DNA of 64,000 nucleotides, taken from assembly GCA_963665525.1 (NCBI GenBank), contig OY762280.1, positions 3,782,001-3,846,000 of the forward strand. The letters are read 5' to 3'. This DNA is from UBA12077 sp963665525. GTDB lineage: Bacteria; Bacteroidota; Bacteroidia; Bacteroidales; UBA12077. The position numbers and the translations under genes were made by a program. Below the pieces are notes generated by a model. The model saw nothing but the letters and a program-made list of their open reading frames with translations. It did no database searches and was not told the DNA's origin. This document shows positions 35,301-42,806 of the stretch, piece by piece; the first letter of the stretch is position 1, and each line of letters begins with the position of its first letter.

Positions 35301-37415
35301 GAAATGATTGGTTCAATTACTACAGTTCCTGCTATTAGTAAAGAGGGAGAGACCGGTATTATGACAGATTATTTAATTATAGATAACTGTCTAGCTGCAG
35401 GTTCATATAATATCATTGCAAAAGCTGATGGCGAGGAATTGATTAATGAGCTTGATGAAGATAATAATACCTATGCAGCATCAATTGAATTTATAGCTTC
35501 ATTACCTACTGTTTCAACTGATTCGGTGAATTCATTTGGCGATGGTGAAAATATCTTTGTAGGTGGCAATGTAATATGTAATGGTGGTTCTGTAATTACT
35601 GAAAGAGGTATTTATTTTGGTACTCAATCTAATCCTGTAAATTCAGGAACCAAATATCTTAGTTCTGATGATAATTCATATTTTGAAACTTATGTTTTTG
35701 GAGTACTTCCAGGAACTAAATATTATTCCAGCACTTTCGCAACTAACTCAACAGGTACAGGATATGGGGAAGTGAAAGAATTTGTTACAGAAAATATAAG
35801 CATAACAAATATAAGCAGTAACACAGCGCAGGTTAATTGGGGACATCTGGGTATTTCTGCTACAAATTATAAATTAGCTTATGCAATTAAGAGTTCATCG
35901 GAGTATACTTATGTTACAAGTACAGAAAATAATGTCACCATTGTAATACTGCCAGAAACTATTTATATCGTGCAGCTTAAATATTATGCTGATGGAAATT
36001 GGAGTAACTATATGGAACCTGTTGAGTTTACATCACTAGATGGTTCACAAGCACTCGCAAATAATGTTACTATTACGAATATTGGCAGCAATGTAGTAGA
36101 TGTAAACTGGGACGGTTCGGGAGCCGATAGTTATAGAGTTTTATATTATGAGACAGGAACGACTAACAATCAGTTTATAACAGCAAGCACAAGTCCGGCG
36201 AGTATCCCAGTACAGCCATCCACTGCTTATACAGTAAAGGTTAAGACCTTAGTTAACGGTGTATGGTCATCATATAGTGATCCGGTAGAATTTACATCAT
36301 TAGCAGGAACTCAGCAGATAGCGGCTAATATCAGCATTAGTAATGTTGGAAGCAATGCAGCAGATGTTAACTGGGATGGTTCGGGAGCCGATAGTTATAG
36401 AATTTTGTATTATGTATCAGGAACGACTGATAATCAGTTTATAACAGCAAGTTCAAGTCCGGCAAGTATCCCTGTTCAACCAGCTACCACTTATACAGTA
36501 AGGGTTAAGACCTTAGTTAATGGCGTATGGTCATCGTATAGTGACCCTGTAGAGTTTACATCACTAGCAGGTACTCAGCAAATAGCTGATAATATCACGA
36601 TCAGTAATATAGGAAGTAATACAGCGGATGTTAACTGGGATGGTACGGGAGCCGATAGTTATAGAATTTTATATTACGAAACAGGAACCACAGATAATCA
36701 GTTTATAACAGTAAGCTCAAGTCCTGCGAGTATCCCTGTACAGCCATCTATTACTTATACAGTAAAGGTTAAGACTTTAGTAAATGGCGTATGGACATCT
36801 TATAGTGATCCAGTAGAGTTTAATTCATTAGCAGGAACCCAGCAAATAGCAGATAATATTACGATCAGTAATATTGGAAGTAATACTGCGGATGTTAACT
36901 GGGATGGTTCTGGAGCAGAGATTTACAGAATCTTATATTTTGAAACAGGAACCACAGATAACCAGTTTTTGAGTTCGTCATCCAGTCCGGCAACCATATC
37001 TGTACAACCTTCTACCACTTATACAGTCAAAGTAAAATCCATGATTAGTGGTGTATGGTCATCGTATAGTATACCTGTTGAATTTACTTCTACAGCTAGT
37101 CCTGCTCCGCCTGTAAACCCTGATAACAGAAGTGAAGGTGGAACAATGGATACTTTTAAAGAAGAAGAAATAGGGTTTATTTACCCGAATCCGGTCAAAG
37201 AAGAGTTGAATATTCAATTTATGATTGAGAATCCAGAGACTGTTACTATTTCAATAATTGATCTAAATGGACGTATAGTAAAACAATTCGAGGAACAGAT
37301 TGCATATTATGGTCAAACAGAGAGGTTGAATGTTGAAGAACTAAATAATGGATTATATTTGGTGAGGGTTAAATCTTTTACAAAGATTGGTACTTATAGA
37401 TTCTTAAAAGAGTAG
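32358..37415 (+). CDS. T9SS-secreted subtilisin-like serine protease with GEVED, CARDB and Fn3 domains
   Basis: The 1685-residue precursor has a signal peptide (about 1-24) and a short pro-region. The S8 catalytic domain shows Asp131 (A-G-E-W-D-G-G), His162 (H-A-T-H-V-A-G-T), oxyanion Asn272 (S-A-G-N-D) and Ser368 (S-G-T-S-M-S-S-P). A pre-P/beta-sandwich domain follows to about 570, then Fn3-like modules, a GEVED domain (about 790-925), a CARDB domain (about 930-1050) and several Fn3 modules. Four of these are the 264-bp repeats (36126, 36390, 36654, 36917). The T9SS sorting end has G-F-I-Y-P-N-P. All triad residues are present, so it should be an active surface or secreted protease. It may process neighbouring surface proteins or feed on protein. 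Confidence 0.92.
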   Translation: MKKNVLLFLIVFCCSGFVLNSYGQSIEEKAKIVEQTKVNTLLNFAEQKSNEYIANKEKAIKLAKEKGWIITKDIKGGNYMELQGVTDDGRPLYYITHNEAAAISTATNKVYTGGGLGLDLDGTGMIAGEWDGGDVLTTHQEFNNTGSSRVTDKDGVSETHYHATHVAGTIMAGGVQSAAKGMAYNANLDAYDWDNDESEMATAAAEGLLISNHSYGYGAGWTWNGSAWVWYGDESISTEEDYQFGFYSSYCADLDNIANNAPNYLIVKSAGNDLGDGAGEPGHPQDGGVDGYDCISYKGNAKNILTVGAVEDVIGGYTQPSDVVLASFSSTGPCDDSRIKPDIVGNGVGLYSTYDDNNTAYNSISGTSMSSPNVTGSLLLLQEHYNESFGSYMKAASLKALAIHTADECGASEGPDYKFGWGLLNTATAANVISERNVQSYINEETYTGSTYTLDVLALGTEPLMVTIVWSDPAGTPVAAALDPTDIMLVNDLDMTITGDGGPYYPYKLTAANPSAAATKGDNDVDNVEKIYIANPTAGNYTINITHEGSITGGTQDFSIIVTGIAVSSDEPIVTTTTPSAVAQTTATVGGTVLNQGASALTERGVVWNLTGNPTIADHKIVEGSITVDAFTVPMTGLSPATTYYVKAFASNESGTGYGDELSFTTTCTPPVTQASNFIAPLVNENDVTLSWTSGGDHVIIIAKEGSPVDEDPFTGTSYAANTNFALGEDIGSGNIAVYSGTDETTIITGLDQSTEYYFAIYTYYDAEKCYNTTSPATINVTTTGYCLASGGGDEFINGISLGDILTSNTGANSYEDFTHLSTDLEQGNTYSLTVSNGTPYTGDDLGVWIDFNDNYSFDDAGENVICTTNDGAQGSYDLIIPEDANPGNHTMRIRIKYDGDDCGSPCGTTQYGEVEDYTVHILANKSDLMISSFSLESQTAEPLDTITVNINIQNISNNVDAGASSIYYYLSTDDVLDGSDEMIGSITTVPAISKEGETGIMTDYLIIDNCLAAGSYNIIAKADGEELINELDEDNNTYAASIEFIASLPTVSTDSVNSFGDGENIFVGGNVICNGGSVITERGIYFGTQSNPVNSGTKYLSSDDNSYFETYVFGVLPGTKYYSSTFATNSTGTGYGEVKEFVTENISITNISSNTAQVNWGHLGISATNYKLAYAIKSSSEYTYVTSTENNVTIVILPETIYIVQLKYYADGNWSNYMEPVEFTSLDGSQALANNVTITNIGSNVVDVNWDGSGADSYRVLYYETGTTNNQFITASTSPASIPVQPSTAYTVKVKTLVNGVWSSYSDPVEFTSLAGTQQIAANISISNVGSNAADVNWDGSGADSYRILYYVSGTTDNQFITASSSPASIPVQPATTYTVRVKTLVNGVWSSYSDPVEFTSLAGTQQIADNITISNIGSNTADVNWDGTGADSYRILYYETGTTDNQFITVSSSPASIPVQPSITYTVKVKTLVNGVWTSYSDPVEFNSLAGTQQIADNITISNIGSNTADVNWDGSGAEIYRILYFETGTTDNQFLSSSSSPATISVQPSTTYTVKVKSMISGVWSSYSIPVEFTSTASPAPPVNPDNRSEGGTMDTFKEEEIGFIYPNPVKEELNIQFMIENPETVTISIIDLNGRIVKQFEEQIAYYGQTERLNVEELNNGLYLVRVKSFTKIGTYRFLKE

Positions 37416-37440
37416 TATTAAAGAGTTAAGTTAAATATTA

Positions 37441-37472
37441 AAACCAAGCTAAAAATATTTTAGCTTGGTTTT
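37441..37472. terminator. Bidirectional terminator between convergent transcription units
   Basis: AAACCAAGCTAAAA (37441-37454) pairs with TTTTAGCTTGGTTT (37458-37471), with T-run on the plus side and A-run on the other. It lies between the subtilase stop (37415) and the stop of the convergent polysaccharide operon (37497), so it can serve both. Confidence 0.8.
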
Positions 37473-37496
37473 TTGTTAAAACAAGTATTTTAAATT

Positions 37497-38543
37497 TTAA
37501 GAGTGATTAATAGTATGATGAATTAGTTCAAGAAATTTATCATTCATTTGATTGACAATCGTCTCATTTCGATTGGTTTTTGTATCTGTTTTTATTTTTT
37601 GAATAGATTCAATAAAATTATCGGGATCAGTGTAATAGATATTTCCATTATCAGAGCTTAAAAAATGTTTTAAACTACCAAAGTTAGTTGTTAATACAGG
37701 AATTCCACATGCTCGGGCTTCCATGATAGATAATGGCATTCCTATGGATCCTGTTTTGGTGATTACTGGAAAAATATAAAGATCAGACAATTGGTAAATT
37801 TCTTCGATATGTTCAATATAGGCATCCAATATGATAATTCCTTCTTTTACTAAGCTTTCTTTTAAAGAAGCAGGTCCAATCGAATCTTTAGGTGTAGAAC
37901 TACTACCCACAATGACAATCTGATTACCAGACTTTTGCAGTGGAATCAATGATTTTAAATTTCGTCCTTCATTTAAATGGCCCATGTGTGAGATGATAAA
38001 AGCATTTGCTGGTAGATTATATTTTATACGAAGGTCTTTTTTTATGGTATCTTCATATAAAGGCTTAAAAACTTTTAAATCTGTTAATAAAGGAAGTAAA
38101 CGGTTTTGAATATGTAAAGAATTCCAAAAATTATGTAATTCAGGTGAAGGTGTGAGTGCTAATTGTGGTTTTATAAAATGCACAAGAACTTTTTGCCATG
38201 CAGATAAAGATTTTGGTTGCAAAGCAAAAAAAACATTTCTTGAATTTTTATTATATCTAGAAAGTATAAAAAATCTTAAATAACTTGCAAAAGTTGAAGA
38301 TGAGTAAGGAAAATATAAAAGTGTATCTGGTTTAAAGGACTTTATTTGATTTTTTATAGATGCTGAAAAGAAAAGCTTATTGCTATGTATGGTTTTTATA
38401 TTGTCCTTTTGAAATCCTTCTCGACAAATAACTAAAAGATTATATTTCTTAATGAATTCTAAGAATAAATTGTATACGGTTTTTTTAATTCCTTCATCGT
38501 AAGGAGGATTTAAAACTTCTGTTACTAACAATACTTTCTTCAT
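37497..38543 (-). CDS. GT4-family glycosyltransferase (last gene of the polysaccharide run)
   Basis: The 348-residue GT-B protein has an N-terminus M-K-K-V-L-L-V-T-E-V-L-N-P-P-Y-D-E-G. The GT4 donor-site segment is D-L-Y-I-F-P-V-I-T-K-T-G-S-I-G-M-P-L-S-I-M-E-A-R (about 252-275), with the E-A-R-A-C-G-I-P-V-L continuation. Its substrate is unknown. It is the distal gene of the right-to-left cluster, 21 bp after the sulfotransferase gene. Confidence 0.85.
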   Translation of the reverse strand: MKKVLLVTEVLNPPYDEGIKKTVYNLFLEFIKKYNLLVICREGFQKDNIKTIHSNKLFFSASIKNQIKSFKPDTLLYFPYSSSTFASYLRFFILSRYNKNSRNVFFALQPKSLSAWQKVLVHFIKPQLALTPSPELHNFWNSLHIQNRLLPLLTDLKVFKPLYEDTIKKDLRIKYNLPANAFIISHMGHLNEGRNLKSLIPLQKSGNQIVIVGSSSTPKDSIGPASLKESLVKEGIIILDAYIEHIEEIYQLSDLYIFPVITKTGSIGMPLSIMEARACGIPVLTTNFGSLKHFLSSDNGNIYYTDPDNFIESIQKIKTDTKTNRNETIVNQMNDKFLELIHHTINHS

Positions 38544-38564
38544 GTTAAGAATTTGCTTGTAAAT

Positions 38565-39293
38565 CTATTTCATAAAGCGCCAATAAAATCGGCGGAAAGT
38601 GTTCGCAATGTTTAATTTTAATTGAACAAATGATTTTTTTTCATATTTACCCCAGCTATCTGGCATAATATAATTCCACTTACTTAAATAATGGCCAAAT
38701 ATTTGTTTTATGAATTTTATATCCTTCGCATCAGTAATCAATTCTTCATATGGTTTGTTTTTATCGGGAGTTTTATTGATTATAGGTAACTCTCTTTTTT
38801 GTTCAATATTTAAATCTTTTAAAAACCGTATAAAATCTTCATTTAAATTTTCAAAACGAATTATAAAATCAAATTCTTTATGATGTTTTACACTCCAATC
38901 GTCATAAGGTAATTTATAAAATCTTTTTAAATACTGAGCAAAAGAAGCATTCCTGTTATGAATATAATTATATTGCCTTAATAAAAAATAGGTTTGCAGG
39001 CGTATTCTTTTTCCAGTTTTTCGAAATCTCTTAATATCTTCAAGAGGATTCATATAATCGGTTTTGAGCTTATAATATCTGGTAAGAGCTCTGTCAAGAG
39101 GATTTCTTATACATGAAAACACAAAATATTTTTTCTCTTCATCAGTTGCTTGTCTTAGAAAGTCATCATAATGGGCATGTTTTGTTAATATTTGCGTACC
39201 ATCATAGTTTTCAATTAATTCATTTGCTATAGCAGTTGTTCCCGTTCTTGGAAGTTCAACAAATAAATATTTGTATTTATGACTTATTATCAT
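38565..39293 (-). CDS. Sulfotransferase family protein (PAPS-dependent)
   Basis: The 242-residue protein has the 5'-phosphosulfate loop V-E-L-P-R-T-G-T-T-A-I-A-N (about 13-25) and the 3'-phosphate-binding segment C-I-R-N-P-L-D-R-A-L-T-R-Y-Y (about 61-74), the signature pair of carbohydrate sulfotransferases of the HNK-1/heparan type. It would move sulfate from PAPS to a glycan hydroxyl or amine. Its place in the polysaccharide cluster points to a sulfated surface glycan. Sulfated polymers are common in marine organisms, which fits the habitat guess. No PAPS-making genes (cysND/cysC) are in the window. Confidence 0.85.
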   Translation of the reverse strand: MIISHKYKYLFVELPRTGTTAIANELIENYDGTQILTKHAHYDDFLRQATDEEKKYFVFSCIRNPLDRALTRYYKLKTDYMNPLEDIKRFRKTGKRIRLQTYFLLRQYNYIHNRNASFAQYLKRFYKLPYDDWSVKHHKEFDFIIRFENLNEDFIRFLKDLNIEQKRELPIINKTPDKNKPYEELITDAKDIKFIKQIFGHYLSKWNYIMPDSWGKYEKKSFVQLKLNIANTFRRFYWRFMK

Positions 39294-39307
39294 AATATAT
39301 TATATAA

Positions 39308-39979
39308 TTAATTATTATTTAACAGTTGAGCTTCTTTTATTGTTAAGGTTTTTGCGTAGTATTTTACTATGATTGCGTAAGGATCGTATAAAACTACAGG
39401 AATCTTTTCTGCGCCAAATTTTTTAATAGAATTCATTGGTGTGTCGCTTATATATATTTCTAATGGTATTCCTATTAAGTCAGCATATTTCTTTTCCTTT
39501 ATCGAAAAAGCGATTGCTTTTAATGCATTTTTTAAGCCAGGTTTTCTCACAACCGAAACATCTATATCAGAACTATCTTTGAGTTCGCCTCTACAAATAC
39601 TTCCAAAAGAAGCTGCATAAAGAATCCAATCTTTTTGTTGCAATTTATTTTCTAAAGTGTATAAATACTCAAAAAGAGAATTCTTGTTTATTTTAAAGAA
39701 GAGTAATCTATGAATTAACAGTGTAAACAAATTCCCATTTATTATCCAATTTAAAGTATGGCCGATTAAAAAACTTAACAAAATGTTTGTTGTTAGAAAT
39801 AGATCAGAATAATTAAAAAGTATTTCAAAAACTATAGATGAACTTATTATTGTAAATAGGATTTTATATACTTTCTCTGTTTTATCTGCATTTGGAATAC
39901 CTTGAAAACACCAATTGCTTATAATTAAAAGCCAGTTTAAGTATCTATTATCTCTTATTTTTTTCTTTAAGCCTTTCAT
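39308..39979 (-). CDS. Membrane-linked minimal nucleotidyltransferase-domain protein
   Basis: The 223-residue protein has two hydrophobic segments (about 40-60 and 67-95) followed by a Pol-beta-type nucleotidyltransferase core. The motif is A-S-F-G-S-I-C-R-G-E-L-K-D-S-S-D-I-D-V (about 122-140), i.e. G-S-x10-D-x-D. The rest contains E-I-Y-I and further strands. Minimal nucleotidyltransferases add NMP to proteins, antibiotics or RNA; a version with membrane helices inside a glycan operon has no assigned function that I recognise. Its ATG overlaps the stop of the kinase gene as ATGA, so the two probably work together. Confidence 0.75.
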   Translation of the reverse strand: MKGLKKKIRDNRYLNWLLIISNWCFQGIPNADKTEKVYKILFTIISSSIVFEILFNYSDLFLTTNILLSFLIGHTLNWIINGNLFTLLIHRLLFFKINKNSLFEYLYTLENKLQQKDWILYAASFGSICRGELKDSSDIDVSVVRKPGLKNALKAIAFSIKEKKYADLIGIPLEIYISDTPMNSIKKFGAEKIPVVLYDPYAIIVKYYAKTLTIKEAQLLNNN

Positions 39980-40608
39980 ACTCCTGACTTCTCAATAACT
40001 TCAGTTTTAACAAGTTCAAACTCCTTATTATTATTTATAACGGTTAAACTTAAATCCCGACTCAAAATTTTATAAATATTGATTTTTGTTGATAAATGCT
40101 CATCAAATAAAGTGTCAATTTTTCTTGATCTAATAATGGATTCATCTGTATCAAGCACCAATATTTTAGTTTGTGGTGGAATTAACTTAATAAAAGACTT
40201 TCCCAAACGGGTTTTATGCAATTGAAAATTGCTGGTATCTACCATTAAATCGGCAAGGGTATCCAAAGCAAATCGGTCAAAAAGTAAAATTTCATCATTA
40301 AGCTTTTTCTTAATTAAACTCCATTTTATTTTAAAATCAATAAGTTGTAAAATAGGGAATAGCCAAGAAACAAATTTTGAGCGATAAAACTCATGCTTTC
40401 CATACTTAACACCATCAATAACTTTATATTTTGTTAATCCTACAATTCTGCAATAAAGCATTAATGGTTTAGATGTTATTTTAGGAGATCGAAGCCATAT
40501 GTGTTTATATTTCTTTTTACTATTGTTTAGGCATGTAATTATTTCCTTAAGATAAGATGTTTTACCACTACCATCAGGCCCGGTAATATAATAAACCAGA
40601 TTATTCAT
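39976..40608 (-). CDS. P-loop kinase resembling thymidylate kinase
   Basis: The start is the ATG at 40608, giving 210 residues that begin M-N-N-L-V-Y-Y-I; a longer frame would use TTG at 40632. It has Walker A G-P-D-G-S-G-K-T (about 10-17), the D-R-F-A-L-D-T segment (about 97-103) equivalent to the DRY/DRF of thymidylate kinases, and a lid-like region with R-S-R-K-I-D. True Tmk is an unlinked housekeeping enzyme, so this is probably a divergent kinase for a glycan or nucleotide intermediate. It overlaps the upstream glycosyltransferase gene by 8 bp and the nucleotidyltransferase gene by 4 bp. Confidence 0.75.
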   Translation of the reverse strand: MNNLVYYITGPDGSGKTSYLKEIITCLNNSKKKYKHIWLRSPKITSKPLMLYCRIVGLTKYKVIDGVKYGKHEFYRSKFVSWLFPILQLIDFKIKWSLIKKKLNDEILLFDRFALDTLADLMVDTSNFQLHKTRLGKSFIKLIPPQTKILVLDTDESIIRSRKIDTLFDEHLSTKINIYKILSRDLSLTVINNNKEFELVKTEVIEKSGV

Positions 40609-41737
40609 CAAGCAACTTTTTATAAATTTCAATTATCTTATCGCTTACGTTTTTTATTGAATACTTTTCAACAGAACTTATGCATTTATCCTTCATGTTA
40701 TTTGATTGACTAATAGTTAGTTCTAATTTCTCACATATTTCATTTATATTATCAGAATTAACTATATATCCGTTATCATTATTTTCAATGACTTTAGTTA
40801 CATCTCCTACATTGTTGGCAACAACAGGCACGCCACATGCTAATGATTCTTTTATTGACAATGGACTTCCTTCGTTTCCCGAAATTAAAACAGAAACATC
40901 AGCCGCACTATAAAGCTGTTGGAGCTCAATTCTTTTTCTTACCCCTAAGAATAAAACATGTTCTTGAATATTGAGTTCAACTGCAAGTGCCTTTATTTGT
41001 TCTAAGGAAACACCTCCTCCAACCAAAATAAGTTTATAGGATTTATCTTTTTCATTTAATAATTGAAATGCTTTAAGTATTACATCTACTTTTTTGGGTG
41101 GCTCAATACGTCCAATATATATAATTATTTTATCTTCTTTATTGAGCATTAGGCTTTTACGACAATTTGCTTTGTTGTCAGGATAAAATAAATCACTATT
41201 TACACCGGTGGGAATTGTTATAAACTTATTCGAATAATGAGGATATAAATTTGAGTAGAACTGTTCTGTTATATGATCTACGGCAATCAATACATGGGCT
41301 TTTTTAAAAGCAAATTTTTCCAGTGATTTATATATATATCGTATTACAAAATTCTTTCGGATATTCACCGTGTGTGCTTGTTGACCATGAAGAGTAATTA
41401 TTGATTTTCTTCTTTTTAAAAGTGCTAATGCAGCTAGATGATCAGGCCTATGAGCATGAATAATTGCATCGTAAGGTATTTTAAAAAACAGCGATTTTAT
41501 AAAGAGATTGATTAAAAATTTGTTTGTGCTTGTAACTTTTTTCTGTACTTGGATATAATTAATTCCAGATGATTTTTTATAGTTATATATTTTGCCGATA
41601 AAACCTATTTTTATATTTTTTAACAACGAATAATTTATAAGTTCTAGAATATATCCTGAAATACCTCCTATAGATTTTAATTCTCTTTTAGTAGAGCTTG
41701 ATTCATTTGCAATTGTGCCAATGTGATATATTTTCAT
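40601..41737 (-). CDS. GT4-family glycosyltransferase
   Basis: The 378-residue GT-B enzyme has a glycine-rich loop in S-I-G-G-I-S-G-Y-I (about 22-30) and the linker I-I-Y-I-G-R-I-E-P-P-K-K-V-D (about 206-219). The donor-binding segment is G-N-E-G-S-P-L-S-I-K-E-S-L-A-C-G-V-P-V-V. These are standard GT4 features (retaining, nucleotide-sugar dependent). Its stop overlaps the kinase start, and its ATG shares one base with the stop of the DUF354-like gene upstream, so it is tightly coupled on both sides. Confidence 0.88.
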   Translation of the reverse strand: MKIYHIGTIANESSSTKRELKSIGGISGYILELINYSLLKNIKIGFIGKIYNYKKSSGINYIQVQKKVTSTNKFLINLFIKSLFFKIPYDAIIHAHRPDHLAALALLKRRKSIITLHGQQAHTVNIRKNFVIRYIYKSLEKFAFKKAHVLIAVDHITEQFYSNLYPHYSNKFITIPTGVNSDLFYPDNKANCRKSLMLNKEDKIIIYIGRIEPPKKVDVILKAFQLLNEKDKSYKLILVGGGVSLEQIKALAVELNIQEHVLFLGVRKRIELQQLYSAADVSVLISGNEGSPLSIKESLACGVPVVANNVGDVTKVIENNDNGYIVNSDNINEICEKLELTISQSNNMKDKCISSVEKYSIKNVSDKIIEIYKKLLDE

Positions 41738-42801
41738 TATTTAAAAATGTTTTGATAATCGGGATTTTCTTTCATGGTTTGAAAACTTTTCGGATAATTT
41801 TCAACATACCAAAAAAGAAATTCTGTTAAATCGATACGATCATTAATAAACTTTTCTGCCTTATAGTTCCAATCTAGCTTTATATTTTCATTTTGAATCA
41901 GTTCTAGTGATTTGTCTAAAGCTTTTTCTTCTTCATTTGGTTTGTAGCAATAGATTAATTCATCCTGTATTAATTCTTCAAAATTACCTAAGTTACATGC
42001 CCATGATGAAATGCATATAGCCGGAGTTCCAAGCATAGCTGCCTCAGTTGTCATTGTTGGACTTTCACCAATAACTAAATGTGCATTAGCAATAAATTCA
42101 TGTATCTCAGATGGATCAATTTTAAGTATATATTTTTCCAGATGCGGGGGAAGAGATCCTTCGGAAGAAATATAAACCTTTGCAAATTCAGATAATTTTT
42201 GAACAAGCAGTTCTTTCATGTTTTGAGATAGACCGGAATGTCCTGCATCATGAAAAGCATCCCATGAAACAAAACGTAAAAAAATGTACTTATCACTTTT
42301 TGCTTTTTTTATTGTTTTTTCTTTATAACGTGGGTGTAAATATGCTAATTCTAAGTTTGCGTTTAATCTAATTTGTTTGTTGCTAATTGTATTTTTAAAG
42401 TTTTTTGTGGTCAAAAATGAATTTGTAAAAGGCAAGAGCATTTTGTGAATCTTGTTGGCAACTTCAGTGTCTTCAAGGAAAACAAATGGCTTATTAAAAA
42501 TAGAACTAATTAAAGCAAAATGTATATAGCCAAAACCCAAAAACAAATCGGGCTTAGTTTTAATTGTGTAAAATAAAGTGACAATAATAAATTGAATAAG
42601 TTGAATTATTTTAAAAAACATTCTCTTTCTATTATTTCCAATTTGCTTGTACTTCATATTAAACTTATCAAGTAAATCACAAGTCATTTCTTTATTAGAA
42701 ACAAGAACCAAAACATTGTGGTTTGTTTCAATAAGCTTGGAATATAGATTTTTGAAAATATAAACATGTTTAGGATGAGAAATCCCAAGAATGATATTCA
42801 T
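41737..42801 (-). CDS. DUF354-like GT-B-fold protein
   Basis: The 354-residue protein has the N-terminal motif I-L-G-I-S-H-P-K-H-V-Y-I-F-K-N-L, the DUF354 signature (H-P-x-H-V), and a C-terminal G-E-S-P-T-M-T-T-E-A-A-M-L-G-T-P-A-I. This resembles UDP-GlcNAc 2-epimerase/MurG-type folds. A second member lies at 62192-63220. The family has no firmly assigned reaction; the genes sit in glycan clusters and probably encode glycosyltransferases. It lies 5 bp after the aminotransferase gene. Confidence 0.75.
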   Translation of the reverse strand: MNIILGISHPKHVYIFKNLYSKLIETNHNVLVLVSNKEMTCDLLDKFNMKYKQIGNNRKRMFFKIIQLIQFIIVTLFYTIKTKPDLFLGFGYIHFALISSIFNKPFVFLEDTEVANKIHKMLLPFTNSFLTTKNFKNTISNKQIRLNANLELAYLHPRYKEKTIKKAKSDKYIFLRFVSWDAFHDAGHSGLSQNMKELLVQKLSEFAKVYISSEGSLPPHLEKYILKIDPSEIHEFIANAHLVIGESPTMTTEAAMLGTPAICISSWACNLGNFEELIQDELIYCYKPNEEEKALDKSLELIQNENIKLDWNYKAEKFINDRIDLTEFLFWYVENYPKSFQTMKENPDYQNIFK

Positions 42802-42806
42802 ACAAA

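Noticed and set aside
39308..40608. Nucleotidyltransferase pair considered as an MNT/HEPN toxin-antitoxin system
   Set aside because: The partner is a P-loop kinase rather than a HEPN protein, and both genes lie in the middle of a glycan operon.
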